Positions 22,953-30,870 of a stretch of 31,004 nt of DNA are shown piece after piece; positions within the stretch are counted from its first letter, which is position 1; every line of letters begins with the position of its first letter. A program made the translations under genes and the position numbers. The DNA is from Tannerella sp. (GTDB taxonomy: Bacteria > Bacteroidota > Bacteroidia > Bacteroidales > Tannerellaceae). The notes beneath the pieces are model-generated. The model saw only the letters and a list, made by a program, of their open reading frames with translations, ran no database searches and was not told the DNA's origin. The stretch spans positions 1 through 31,004 of the forward strand of contig JAITMT010000272.1 of NCBI GenBank assembly GCA_031277235.1, written 5' to 3'.

Positions 22953-24740
22953 ATGAAGAAAGAAAGATTTCAGGGAGAATGGCCGAAAATTGGCATTCGT
23001 CCCACCATAGACGGAAGAATGGGCGGTGTTCGCGAATCGCTTGAAAATCAGACGATGAATATGGCAAAAAGCGTGGTGGATTTGCTGGAGGCAACGCTCA
23101 AATATCCCGACGGAACGCCTGTGCAATGTGTCGTTACCGATACAACGATCGGTCGCGTGCCGGAAAGCGCCGCCTGCGCGGAAAAGTTCAGAAGAGAAAA
23201 TGTGGCTGTAACGATCACGGTAACACCGTGTTGGTGCTACGGCAGCGAGACGATGGACATGGATTCGCACACCATTAAGGCGGTGTGGGGATTCAACGGA
23301 ACGGAGCGTCCGGGCGCGGTGTATCTGGCTGCTGTTCTGGCTGCTCATGCGCAAAAGGGGTTGCCGGCTTTCGGCATTTACGGGCATGACGTACAGGACG
23401 CCGGCACTACGGATATTCCCGCCGACGTGAAGGAAAAACTGTTGCGGTTTGCACGCGCGGGAATGGCGGCGGCTGTAATGCGCGGAAAATCATACCTTTC
23501 CATCGGCGCTGTTTGTATGGGTATCGCAGGCTCGATTGTTGATACGGATTTCTTTGAAGATTATCTCGGAATGCGTTGCGAAGGCATTGATGAAGTGGAG
23601 ATTATCCGTCGCATGACGCTCGGAATCTATGACCGGGAAGAGTTTGAAAAAGCGGTCGCCTGGGCAAAAAATACCTGCAAGGAGGGCGAAGACAATAACC
23701 GTTCCGATTTGCAGAAATCACGCGAAGAAAAGGACGGCGATTGGGAATTTGTCGTGAAAATGGCGTTGATAGTCAAAGATTTAATGTCGGGAAATCCGAA
23801 ACTCAAAGAAGCAGGCTTCGGCGAGGAAGCGCTGGGACATAACGCGATTGCGGCAGGATTTCAGGGACAACGCCAATGGACTGATTTCTATCCGAATGGA
23901 GACTTTGCGGAGGCGATTCTCAATTCGTCATTCGACTGGACGGGCATCCGCGCGCCCTACATTCTTGCCACCGAAAACGACGCGCTGAACGGCACGGCGA
24001 TGCTGTTCGGACATCTGCTGACGAACGCGGCGGCAATTTTTGCCGATGTACGCACGTATTGGAGTCCTGAAGCGGTGGAGCGCGTTACGGGCAAAAAACT
24101 GACCGGCAAAGCGGAAAACGGTATCATTCACCTGATTAATTCGGGTGCGGCTACGCTCGACGGCTACGGTCGCCAAAGCGATGCAAGCGGAAATCCTGTA
24201 ATGAAACCGTTCTGGGAAATCACTGAAAATGAAGTAAAAGCGTGTCTTGACGCGACAACCTGGGTGCCTGCCAACCGCGAATATTTCCGTGGCGGCGGTT
24301 TCTCCTCCAAATTCCTTACCCGCGCAGGAATGCCCTGTACGATGGTGCGCCTGAATCTTGTCAAAGGCTTGGGACCCGCGTTGCAACTTGCGGAAGGCTG
24401 GACGGTTGAACTCGAACCCGACATGCACAAAATTCTGGACGATCGCACGGACAAGGGCTGGCCTACGACCTGGTTTGTGCCGCGCCTGACCGACAAGGAC
24501 AATTTCAGGGACGTATATTCGGTGATGAATAACTGGGGCGCCAATCACGGGGCTATCAGTTACGGACACATTGGCGCTGACCTGATTACGCTGGCTTCCA
24601 TCCTTCGCATCCCCGTCTGCATGCACAATATTGAGGACAAGGATATTTTCCGTCCCGCCTCTTGGAGCGCTTTCGGCATGGACAAGGAGGGAGCGGACTA
24701 TCGCGCCTGCCTGACTTACGGACCGATGTTTAAGAAATGA
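22953..24740 (+). CDS. fucI: L-fucose isomerase
   Basis: FucI converts L-fucose to L-fuculose in the cytosol, the first step of fucose catabolism, and usually also acts on D-arabinose. The 595-residue length matches the E. coli enzyme (591). The sequence is recognisable throughout: WPKIGIRPTIDGRMGGVRES at the N-terminus, PCWCYGSETMDMD, FQGQRQWTDFYPNGDFAEAI, and a C-terminal CMHNIEDKDIFRPASWSAFG. The manganese-site residues are present at a constant +4 offset from E. coli numbering: Glu341 in ATENDALNG, Asp365 in FADVRTYW and His532 in NWGANHG. No kinase (fucK), aldolase (fucA) or fucose permease (fucP) is in this window, so the rest of the pathway must be elsewhere. The ATG at 22953 is fixed by homology. 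A palindrome cluster follows the gene. Confidence 0.98.
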   Translation: MKKERFQGEWPKIGIRPTIDGRMGGVRESLENQTMNMAKSVVDLLEATLKYPDGTPVQCVVTDTTIGRVPESAACAEKFRRENVAVTITVTPCWCYGSETMDMDSHTIKAVWGFNGTERPGAVYLAAVLAAHAQKGLPAFGIYGHDVQDAGTTDIPADVKEKLLRFARAGMAAAVMRGKSYLSIGAVCMGIAGSIVDTDFFEDYLGMRCEGIDEVEIIRRMTLGIYDREEFEKAVAWAKNTCKEGEDNNRSDLQKSREEKDGDWEFVVKMALIVKDLMSGNPKLKEAGFGEEALGHNAIAAGFQGQRQWTDFYPNGDFAEAILNSSFDWTGIRAPYILATENDALNGTAMLFGHLLTNAAAIFADVRTYWSPEAVERVTGKKLTGKAENGIIHLINSGAATLDGYGRQSDASGNPVMKPFWEITENEVKACLDATTWVPANREYFRGGGFSSKFLTRAGMPCTMVRLNLVKGLGPALQLAEGWTVELEPDMHKILDDRTDKGWPTTWFVPRLTDKDNFRDVYSVMNNWGANHGAISYGHIGADLITLASILRIPVCMHNIEDKDIFRPASWSAFGMDKEGADYRACLTYGPMFKK

Positions 24741-24790
24741 CGGAAACGGCAAGAGTCTGTTTTTGAGCAGGGCAACTTCCCCACCGTGCT

Positions 24791-24842
24791 GTGCCGTTAG
24801 GCACGCGATTCAATTCGGGTGAAAATCGCGTACCTACGGCAC
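24791..24842. repeat. Long imperfect inverted repeat, copy 1
   Basis: GTGCCGTTAGGCACGCGATT pairs with AATCGCGTACCTACGGCAC across a short ATTCGGGTGA-type loop; only one substitution and one missing base disturb a stem of about 20 positions. The left arm contains its own smaller palindrome, GTGCC-GTTA-GGCAC. A second copy is at 24968-25024. Confidence 0.75.
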
Positions 24843-24864
24843 GCACAAGGGGATTAAGCCGTTT

Positions 24865-24945
24865 TTTCTACCAATATTATATGCCTAACGGCACATAAAT
24901 GTTGTCATTTTTTCTGTCCCGTTAGGGACAGGATATTGGTAGAAA
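24865..24945. repeat. Palindrome unit framed by 13-bp inverted boxes
   Basis: TTTCTACCAATAT (24865-24877) and ATATTGGTAGAAA (24933-24945) are exact reverse complements. Between them lie the half-palindrome ATGCCTAACGGCAC (24881-24894) and the perfect hairpin CTGTCCC-GTTA-GGGACAG (24914-24931). The GTTA loop is shared with the long inverted repeats on both sides. Confidence 0.75.
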
Positions 24946-24967
24946 TGCAATGTATCGTCCGTTTAAC

Positions 24968-25024
24968 GTGCCGTTAGGTACGTGATTATAAGTTATTCGG
25001 GTGAAAATCGCGTACCTACGGCAC
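24968..25024. repeat. Long imperfect inverted repeat, copy 2
   Basis: GTGCCGTTAGGTACGTGATT and AATCGCGTACCTACGGCAC form the same hairpin as copy 1. The right arm and loop end (ATTCGGGTGAAAATCGCG and the following CCTACGGCAC) are identical between the copies. The left arm has two C-to-T changes, and the loop start is 5 bases longer. Confidence 0.75.
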
Positions 25025-25147
25025 ACAATACCGTGGAAATAACATCTTTCTACCACTATTTTGTGACTAACGGCACATTCTTATACAGCCTGTCAGAAAC
25101 ATTTTTTTACCATATTTTGATGCAGTTACCCTGAATTTTTTTCGTTT
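25025..25147. other. Right end of the palindrome cluster and AT-rich spacer
   Basis: This holds a third TTTCTACCA box (from 25047) and a further half-palindrome GACTAACGGCACA (about 25064-25076). AT-rich sequence with no gene then runs to the promoter of the phosphohexomutase gene. The whole 24741-25215 interval lacks any credible reading frame. Confidence 0.55.
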
Positions 25148-25181
25148 TTTGCATGTTTTTCAATTTTTCTTGTTATCTTTG
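25148..25181 (+). promoter_or_regulatory. Putative promoter of the phosphohexomutase gene
   Basis: TTTG (25148-25151) and an exact TATCTTTG (25174-25181) are separated by 22 bases, slightly longer than usual. The -7 element lies 34 bases before the ATG at 25216. Confidence 0.5.
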
Positions 25182-25215
25182 AAACGTTTTTTAGAAAAAA
25201 AATATAGCTTAAATT

Positions 25216-26964
25216 ATGGAAGACAAAGAATTAATAGAAAGCGTAAGAGCCAAAGCGCAGGAATGGCTCGGTGAAAATTACGACGAAAAAATGCGTCATC
25301 AGGTGCAGGCGTTGCTGGACGACCCCGACCCGACGGAGTTGATAGAATCGTTCTACAGAGACCTTGAGTTCGGCACGGGCGGGTTGCGCGGCATCATGGG
25401 CGCCGGCAGCAACCGCATGAACAAATATACCGTAGGCGCTGCCACGCAGGGATTGTCCAACTATTTGAAAAAGGAATTTGCGAATCTTCCTGAAATAAAG
25501 GTAGTTGTAGGACACGATTGCCGCAATGACAGCGATTTGTTTGCCCAAATTTCGGCAGATATTCTTTCGGCGAACGGCATAAAGGTCTATCTCTTTGATG
25601 CTCTGCGTCCTACGCCCGAAATTTCCTACGCCATCCGCAAACTCGGCTGCCAGAGCGGAATCATGATTACCGCGTCGCATAACCCGAAGGAATACAACGG
25701 CTACAAGGCGTATTGGGACGACGGCGCGCAAATGATCGCCCCGCACGACAAAAACACGATTGCCGAAGTCAACAAGATTCGCGACATCTCGGCGATCCGG
25801 TTTACGGGTAATCCCGCGCTCATCACCGGCATTGGCGAGGAGATTGATGACATGTATCTTAAAGAATTGAAAACCATTTCCTTATCTCCCGATTCCATTG
25901 CGCTGCACGGCGATATGAAAATCGTTTACACGCCGATTCACGGCACGGGCGTACATATTATCCCGAAGGCGCTGAAGTCTTTCGGTTTCAACAATATTAT
26001 TCATGTTCCCGAACAGGACGTTGTAAGCGGTGATTTTCCGACAGTTAAGTCGCCCAATCCCGAAGAACCGGCGGCGCTGGCGCTGGCAGTAGAAAAAGCG
26101 AAAGCCACTGATGCTGAACTTGTTCTGGCTTCCGATCCCGACGGCGACCGCATGGGTATCGCCGTAAAAAACAACGACGGAGAATGGGTCTTGATAAACG
26201 GCAATCAAATTGCGTTAATGTTTATCTATTACCTGATTACGCGCTGGAAGGAACTCGGAAAACTGCAAGGCAAGGAATATATCGTGAAAACGATCGTTAC
26301 GACCGAAACCATCCGCACGATTGCGGAAAAGAACGGCGTGGGATTTTATGACGTTTACACGGGTTTCAAATGGATTGCCGACATTATCCGCAAAAAAGAG
26401 GGCAAGAAAAAATATATCGGCGGCGGCGAGGAAAGTTACGGCTTTCTGTGTGAAGATTTTGTGCGCGACAAGGATGCCGTTTCGTCCTGCTGCATGATGG
26501 CGGAAATGGCGGCGTGGGCTAAACACCAGGGACTTACGCTGTTCAACCTGCTCAATAGAATTTATGCGGAATACGGCTACTCGAAAGAAGTCAGCATCTC
26601 GGTTGTAAAGGAAGGCAAGGAAGGCGCGGAGGCAATCGAAGCCATGATGAAGGAATTTCGCGAAAATCCGCTGAAGGAAATTGCCGGCTCGAAAGTAACG
26701 ATGACGTATGACTACGCTTCGCTGAAAGGGCACAGTTTCATTGATAATGAGGACTTTTCGCTCAACATGCCGACAACCTCCAACGTGCTGCAATACTACA
26801 CGGACGACAGTACGAAAATCTCGATCCGTCCCTCCGGCACGGAGCCGAAAATCAAGTTTTACATCGAAGTGCACGACGCGATCAAATCCGTGGATGACAT
26901 TCCCCAAGCCGAAAAGCAGGCGCTGGAGAAGATTGAGCGGATTAAGGGGTCGCTGGGGATTTGA
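25216..26964 (+). CDS. Phosphoglucomutase / phosphomannomutase (alpha-D-phosphohexomutase family)
   Basis: This cytosolic enzyme interconverts hexose-1- and hexose-6-phosphates, feeding glycogen, nucleotide-sugar and cell-envelope synthesis. The 582-residue protein has the length of the large PgcA-type phospho-sugar mutases. Four hallmark sites are visible: the phosphoserine loop GIMITASHNPKEYNGYK with Ser144; the metal-binding loop ASDPDGDRMGIA with Asp307, Asp309 and Asp311; the sugar-binding loop GGGEESYGF (about residue 403); and the phosphate-binding loop RPSGTEPKIKFY (about 536). EFGTGGLRGIMGAGSNRMN near residues 51-69 is also characteristic. Preference for glucose or mannose phosphates cannot be read from sequence. 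It appears to be a single-gene unit with its own promoter and a weak terminator-like hairpin about 130 bases downstream. Confidence 0.96.
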   Translation: MEDKELIESVRAKAQEWLGENYDEKMRHQVQALLDDPDPTELIESFYRDLEFGTGGLRGIMGAGSNRMNKYTVGAATQGLSNYLKKEFANLPEIKVVVGHDCRNDSDLFAQISADILSANGIKVYLFDALRPTPEISYAIRKLGCQSGIMITASHNPKEYNGYKAYWDDGAQMIAPHDKNTIAEVNKIRDISAIRFTGNPALITGIGEEIDDMYLKELKTISLSPDSIALHGDMKIVYTPIHGTGVHIIPKALKSFGFNNIIHVPEQDVVSGDFPTVKSPNPEEPAALALAVEKAKATDAELVLASDPDGDRMGIAVKNNDGEWVLINGNQIALMFIYYLITRWKELGKLQGKEYIVKTIVTTETIRTIAEKNGVGFYDVYTGFKWIADIIRKKEGKKKYIGGGEESYGFLCEDFVRDKDAVSSCCMMAEMAAWAKHQGLTLFNLLNRIYAEYGYSKEVSISVVKEGKEGAEAIEAMMKEFRENPLKEIAGSKVTMTYDYASLKGHSFIDNEDFSLNMPTTSNVLQYYTDDSTKISIRPSGTEPKIKFYIEVHDAIKSVDDIPQAEKQALEKIERIKGSLGI

Positions 26965-27247
26965 GGATTCATTAAAATCCTAATCTTTTGCCATCCTGAA
27001 TGTTACGGAGAATTTCAGATGTCTTGACTTTACTTCTATTTTACCGGCAATAGGTTGAACATGGATAGTCCGTATGCGAACTGTCCCGGTTTATTCCGGC
27101 ACGGGCGTCGGTTTTTAACTATTTTGCAATCCTGAAAAATTGCATTTACCAATTGAACTTGCCTGTCAACTCCGAATTAATCAGCGGGCAAAAGGACTAA
27201 GTCAAAAAAAAAATATGCCAAATAGTTCCAAATTCACAATAAAGTCG
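26965..27247. other. Spacer between the phosphohexomutase gene and tatA, no gene seen
   Basis: No credible reading frame. It contains CATCCTGAA and TTCAGATG near 26992-27020, an imperfect inverted repeat resembling degenerate CATCCTGA-type dispersed repeats. A weak terminator-like hairpin at 27096-27116 is listed separately. Confidence 0.45.
27096..27116 (+). terminator. Weak terminator-like hairpin
   Basis: CCGGC (27096-27100) pairs with GTCGG (27107-27111), including one G-T pair, over a 6-base loop and is followed directly by TTTTT. The stem is short, so its effect is doubtful. Confidence 0.25.
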
Positions 27248-27255
27248 TACCTTTG
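27248..27255 (+). promoter_or_regulatory. Putative -7 element for the tatA gene set
   Basis: TACCTTTG matches TAnnTTTG exactly, 43 bases before the tatA ATG. TTCC at 27226-27229, 18 bases upstream, is only a half match to TTTG. Confidence 0.45.
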
Positions 27256-27286
27256 CGGCTTAGATATATTATAAATTATAAAAAAT

Positions 27287-27291
27287 GGAGG
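27287..27291 (+). promoter_or_regulatory. Strong Shine-Dalgarno sequence before tatA
   Basis: GGAGG lies 7 bases before the ATG at 27299, the ideal spacing. It is unusual in this window, where other starts are preceded by AT-rich sequence without a purine-rich anti-rRNA match. It fixes the tatA start. The same bases are part of an ATG-GAG-GAC-ATA-ATA-TGA mini-frame (27285-27302) that ends on the tatA start codon. Confidence 0.6.
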
Positions 27292-27298
27292 ACATAAT

Positions 27299-27493
27299 AT
27301 GAATTATTTATTAATTTTTCAAAATGTAGGACCGACTGAAATTATCATCTTGGCGTTGGTAGTATTGTTGCTTTTTGGCGGTAAAAAGATTCCCGAATTG
27401 ATGAAAGGAATCGGCAAAGGCGTTAAAAATTTCAAAGAAGGCGTAAAAGGCATCGAAGACGAAGTAAAGATAGATGATACTATTTCCAAATAG
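27299..27493 (+). CDS. tatA: Sec-independent translocase subunit TatA
   Basis: TatA forms the size-variable pore or membrane-thinning element of the twin-arginine pathway for folded proteins. The 64-residue protein has a single N-terminal membrane helix (about residues 12-27), the hinge and conserved FGGKKIPEL motif (about 27-35), then an amphipathic helix (MKGIGKGVKNFKEGVKGI) and a short acidic tail, exactly the family plan. It begins MNYLLIFQNVGPTEIIILAL with the usual polar residue before the helix. tatC follows after 27 bases. No separate TatB is encoded nearby, which suggests a minimal TatAC system in which TatA serves both roles, although another tatA/tatB elsewhere cannot be excluded. 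Confidence 0.95.
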   Translation: MNYLLIFQNVGPTEIIILALVVLLLFGGKKIPELMKGIGKGVKNFKEGVKGIEDEVKIDDTISK

Positions 27494-27520
27494 TTAACAG
27501 TCAAAGATTAGAAACTTAAC

Positions 27521-28348
27521 ATGTCGGAAAAGCAAGTAGAAATGTCATTTTGGGACCATTTAGAGGCTCTGAGATGGACATTGGTTCGTTCTATCATTGC
27601 GCTCGTGGTATTTACCATTGGCGGATTTATGGTGATGAAGTATTTGTTTGACACAGTTATCATGGCGCCATGTCATGCAGACTTTGTCCTGTATCGTTTT
27701 TTGTGCAAAGTGACTACTGCCGTACCGCTTCTGCCCGACTTTTGCGACCCTTCATATAATGTAGATATTATCAATATCAAACTGGCATCGCAATTTTTTA
27801 CACACATTTCCATGTCCTTCTATCTGGCTGTTTTACTGACGTTTCCGTATTTAATGTATGAAGTATGGAAATTTATCAGTCCGGCGCTGTACGAGTATGA
27901 AAAGAAAGACGTCCGCTGGGTGTTCTTTTTCGGAACGATCATGTTTTTTATCGGCTGCGCAGTAGGATATTATCTCGTTTTTCCTATGACATTCCGGTTT
28001 TTAGCCACTTATCAACTGAGCGAATCCATTACGGAACAGGTATCGCTTGATTCGTATGTAAGTAATTTTCTAATGTTGATATTTGTTATGGGCGTCGTGT
28101 TTGAGATGCCGCTTCTGTCATGGCTTCTGTCGAAGTTGGGTGTGTTAAACCGCTCATTTTTCAACAAATATCGCCGACATGCAATCGTCGGTTTGCTGGC
28201 TGCTGCCGCCTTGATTACGCCCAGCAGCGACCCGTTTACGCTGGCATGCGTGTTTTTCCCGCTATACGGACTGTATGAGTTGAGCGCCTTCTTTGTCAAA
28301 AAAGCCCCGCCCGAAATTCCGGAAACCCAAGAGTTGGCTAAAACTTAA
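27521..28348 (+). CDS. tatC: Sec-independent translocase subunit TatC
   Basis: TatC is the polytopic inner-membrane receptor that recognises twin-arginine signal peptides. The 275-residue protein has six predicted membrane helices. The N-terminal cytosolic MSFWDHLEALRWTLVRS matches the conserved F-x-x-H-L-x-E-L-R-type segment, and YEVWKFISPALYEYEKKDVR matches the conserved F-I-x-P-x-L-x-x-x-E motif of the first cytosolic loop. The first periplasmic loop (about residues 47-85) is long and contains three cysteines (APCHADF, RFLCK, PDFCDP), which might form a disulfide. The gene lies between tatA (27-base gap) and the PBP1A gene (10-base gap), forming a compact rightward operon. Confidence 0.96.
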   Translation: MSEKQVEMSFWDHLEALRWTLVRSIIALVVFTIGGFMVMKYLFDTVIMAPCHADFVLYRFLCKVTTAVPLLPDFCDPSYNVDIINIKLASQFFTHISMSFYLAVLLTFPYLMYEVWKFISPALYEYEKKDVRWVFFFGTIMFFIGCAVGYYLVFPMTFRFLATYQLSESITEQVSLDSYVSNFLMLIFVMGVVFEMPLLSWLLSKLGVLNRSFFNKYRRHAIVGLLAAAALITPSSDPFTLACVFFPLYGLYELSAFFVKKAPPEIPETQELAKT

Positions 28349-28358
28349 TTTATTAATA

Positions 28359-30773
28359 ATGAACGAGTTTATAAAAAAAATAAAAACTGCACTCAAAAAG
28401 ATAAACAACAAAATAATTCCGTCCAGAAAGAAAATCAACAAAACGCTCTGGATCGGTTTCGGGCTGTTTATTGTGGCGGTAACAGCCGTGTTTGTTGCCA
28501 TATCGAATGGCTTAATCGGCTATGTACCACCGATTGAGCAACTGGAAAATAATCCGATAGACCGTTACGCCTCGCAACTTATTTCGGAAGACGAGGTGTT
28601 GCTTGGGAGTTATTCGCTGGGTAAGGACAATCGCATGTTTGTTACGTACGAAGACCTTTCGCCCGACCTCGTTCATGCCCTGATAGCGACTGAAGATGTG
28701 CGTTTTAGCAAGCATAGCGGGATTGATATCAAAGGCGTGTTGCGCGCCATCATCAAACGCGGTTTGCTGATGCAGAAAAGCGGCGGCGGAGGCAGTACGA
28801 TCACGCAGCAACTGGCAAAACAGTTGTATTCTCCCAGCGCCGGAAACATCGTTCAACGCCTTTTTCAGAAACCGATCGAGTGGGTAATTGCCGTCCGCCT
28901 GGAAAAATATTATACGAAAGAGGAAATTATCAACATGTATCTCAGCAAGTTTGATTTCCTGTACAATGCGGTCGGAATTCATACGGCGGCGCGTTCCTAT
29001 TTCAATACAACGCCCAGGGACTTGAAACTGGAAGAAGCGGCAACGCTGGTCGGAATGTGCAAAAATCCGTCCCTTTACAATCCTGTAAAATTTCTCGAAC
29101 GCTCGCAGGGGCGACGCAATATTGTGCTTCAACAAATGGAAAAATACGGTTATCTCAACAAGGCGACCTGCGATTCGCTGTGCAATTTGCCTTTGGAACT
29201 GAATTTCACCCGTATTGACCACAAGGAAGGCTTGGCTCCGTATTTTCGCGAATATATCCGTTTGATGATGATTGCCGAAAAACCGGACAAAAGCGACTAT
29301 CCGGCTTGGGCGCAGGAGAAATTTACGGAAGATTCGATCATGTGGGAAAATAACCCGCTGTATGGCTGGTGCAACAAAAACACCAAATCCAACGGTAAAA
29401 ATTTCAATCTCTATACGGACGGCTTGAAAATCTACACGACCGTCAATTCACGCATGCAGCAGTATGCGGAAAACGCTGTGGCTGAGCATATCGGCAAAGA
29501 ATTGCAACCGCAATTTTTCAAGGAAATCAAAGGCAAAAAATATGCGCCGTTCTCGTTTGAATACGGCGTTCCGGACAAGAAAAAGGAACAGATTATCAAT
29601 GAAAGTTTGCAACGATCCGTCAATCAGTCAAACAGATACCTTCAGCTGAAAAAATCCGGCGCAAGCGAAGAGGAAATAGAGCGCGTGTTCCGGGAAAAGA
29701 CTGAAATGCAGGTATTTAGCTGGGACGGTCCGATAGACACGGTGATGTCGCCCATTGATTCCATCCTGTATTACAAGTCATTCCTGCGGACGGGATTTAT
29801 GGCGATGGATTCGCGAAACGGACACGTGAAAGCCTACGTCGGCGGTATAGATTTCGCTAATTTTCAATACGATGGCGTAACGCAGGGACGCCGTCAGATC
29901 GGTTCCACCATGAAACCGTTCCTGTATTCTCTTGCGATGACCGAAGGCTTCACGCCTTGCGACGAACTGTTGCATGTACAGCCGCAACTGACGGACGAAA
30001 CGGGGAAACTCTGGTCGCCCAGCAACTCGACGAAAGCCAGAATCGGCGAAATGGTTACGATTCAATGGGGATTGCAGCAATCCTCGAACTGGATTACCGC
30101 ATCCTTGATGGACAAACTTTCGCCTTACGCACTGGAAAGACTGCTGCGTTCTTTCGGATTTACCGGGCGTATCGACGCTGTTCCAGCCATGTGTCTCGGA
30201 ACACCGGATATATCTGTGGCTGAGATGGTTAGCGCTTATTCCGTATTTACCAACAAGGGAATACGCATAGAACCGATGTATGTTACCCGCATTGAAGACT
30301 CTTACGGAAACGTAGTTGCCACTTTCCCACCCAGAATTAACGAGGTACTGGATGAAGAAGCCACGTTCAAAATGTTAAGTATGCTGCGCAGCGTCGTTGA
30401 TGGCGGTACCGCCGGTCGCCTGCGCTGGACATATAAACTGACCGCGCCCATGGGCGGTAAAACGGGAACAACACAAAACCATTCCGACGGCTGGTTTATG
30501 GGCTTTACGCCTCATATTGTAGCAGGTTGCTGGGTTGGCGGCGAAGATCGCTCCATCCATTTCACCAGTATGTCGGAGGGGCAGGGGGCAGCCGCGGCAT
30601 TGCCCGTTTTCGCGATTTTCATGCAGAAAGTCTTCGCAGACAAGGAATTGGGATATTCCGAAAAAGATAACTTCGACGTTCCCGCCGAGTACCGCAATCC
30701 GTGCGCTTCGGGCAGCCGGCGCGTCGGCGAATTTGAGACCGATACCATCGGACTGGATGAGTTTTTTAATTGA
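28359..30773 (+). CDS. Bifunctional class A penicillin-binding protein (PBP1A type)
   Basis: This enzyme polymerises lipid II glycan strands and cross-links the stem peptides in the periplasm. The 804-residue protein has a basic cytosolic N-terminus and a membrane anchor (about residues 30-50). The GT51 glycosyltransferase domain carries ALIATEDVRFSKHSGID (catalytic Glu112), GGGGSTITQQLAKQLY, and the conserved LRAIIKRG and EEIINMYLSK segments. The transpeptidase domain has STMK (nucleophile Ser516), SSN (575-577) and KTGTT (from Lys701), so all three active-site motifs are intact. I use the ATG at 28359 (MNEFIKKIKTALKKI); the frame runs back into tatC to 28293, which is unlikely to be translated. 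It lies 10 bases after tatC. A hairpin follows the stop. Confidence 0.96.
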   Translation: MNEFIKKIKTALKKINNKIIPSRKKINKTLWIGFGLFIVAVTAVFVAISNGLIGYVPPIEQLENNPIDRYASQLISEDEVLLGSYSLGKDNRMFVTYEDLSPDLVHALIATEDVRFSKHSGIDIKGVLRAIIKRGLLMQKSGGGGSTITQQLAKQLYSPSAGNIVQRLFQKPIEWVIAVRLEKYYTKEEIINMYLSKFDFLYNAVGIHTAARSYFNTTPRDLKLEEAATLVGMCKNPSLYNPVKFLERSQGRRNIVLQQMEKYGYLNKATCDSLCNLPLELNFTRIDHKEGLAPYFREYIRLMMIAEKPDKSDYPAWAQEKFTEDSIMWENNPLYGWCNKNTKSNGKNFNLYTDGLKIYTTVNSRMQQYAENAVAEHIGKELQPQFFKEIKGKKYAPFSFEYGVPDKKKEQIINESLQRSVNQSNRYLQLKKSGASEEEIERVFREKTEMQVFSWDGPIDTVMSPIDSILYYKSFLRTGFMAMDSRNGHVKAYVGGIDFANFQYDGVTQGRRQIGSTMKPFLYSLAMTEGFTPCDELLHVQPQLTDETGKLWSPSNSTKARIGEMVTIQWGLQQSSNWITASLMDKLSPYALERLLRSFGFTGRIDAVPAMCLGTPDISVAEMVSAYSVFTNKGIRIEPMYVTRIEDSYGNVVATFPPRINEVLDEEATFKMLSMLRSVVDGGTAGRLRWTYKLTAPMGGKTGTTQNHSDGWFMGFTPHIVAGCWVGGEDRSIHFTSMSEGQGAAAALPVFAIFMQKVFADKELGYSEKDNFDVPAEYRNPCASGSRRVGEFETDTIGLDEFFN

Positions 30774-30802
30774 AAAAATTTAGAACGCAAATTACGCAAA
30801 AA

Positions 30803-30847
30803 ATACAAATTGCCACAACGAGTCTGTATTTTTGTGTCAATTTGTAT
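30803..30847. terminator. Possible bidirectional terminator between PBP1A and the partial gene
   Basis: ATACAAATTG (30803-30812) and CAATTTGTAT (30838-30847) form a perfect 10-bp inverted repeat. CACAA and TTGTG inside it can extend the pairing. It lies 30 bases after the PBP1A stop and 23 bases before the stop of the convergent partial gene, a natural place for a shared terminator. The stem is AT-rich and no strong T-run follows. Confidence 0.4.
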
Positions 30848-30870
30848 GCTTTCAAAACAATCTTTTACAC

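Noticed and set aside
23928..24752. 274-codon minus-strand frame opposite fucI
   Set aside because: FucI is conserved to its C-terminus on the plus strand; the antisense product has no family features.
24791..25024. Possible insertion-sequence ends around the palindrome cluster
   Set aside because: No transposase frame lies between the inverted repeats and no target-site duplication was seen; a dispersed non-coding repeat is the simpler reading.
26965..27247. tRNA or small RNA gene in the spacer before tatA
   Set aside because: No cloverleaf, CCA end or T-loop sequence could be found.
28293..28358. N-terminal extension of PBP1A into tatC
   Set aside because: The extra 22 residues lie inside tatC; the ATG at 28359 follows the tatC stop by 10 bases and gives a normal basic N-terminus before the anchor helix.
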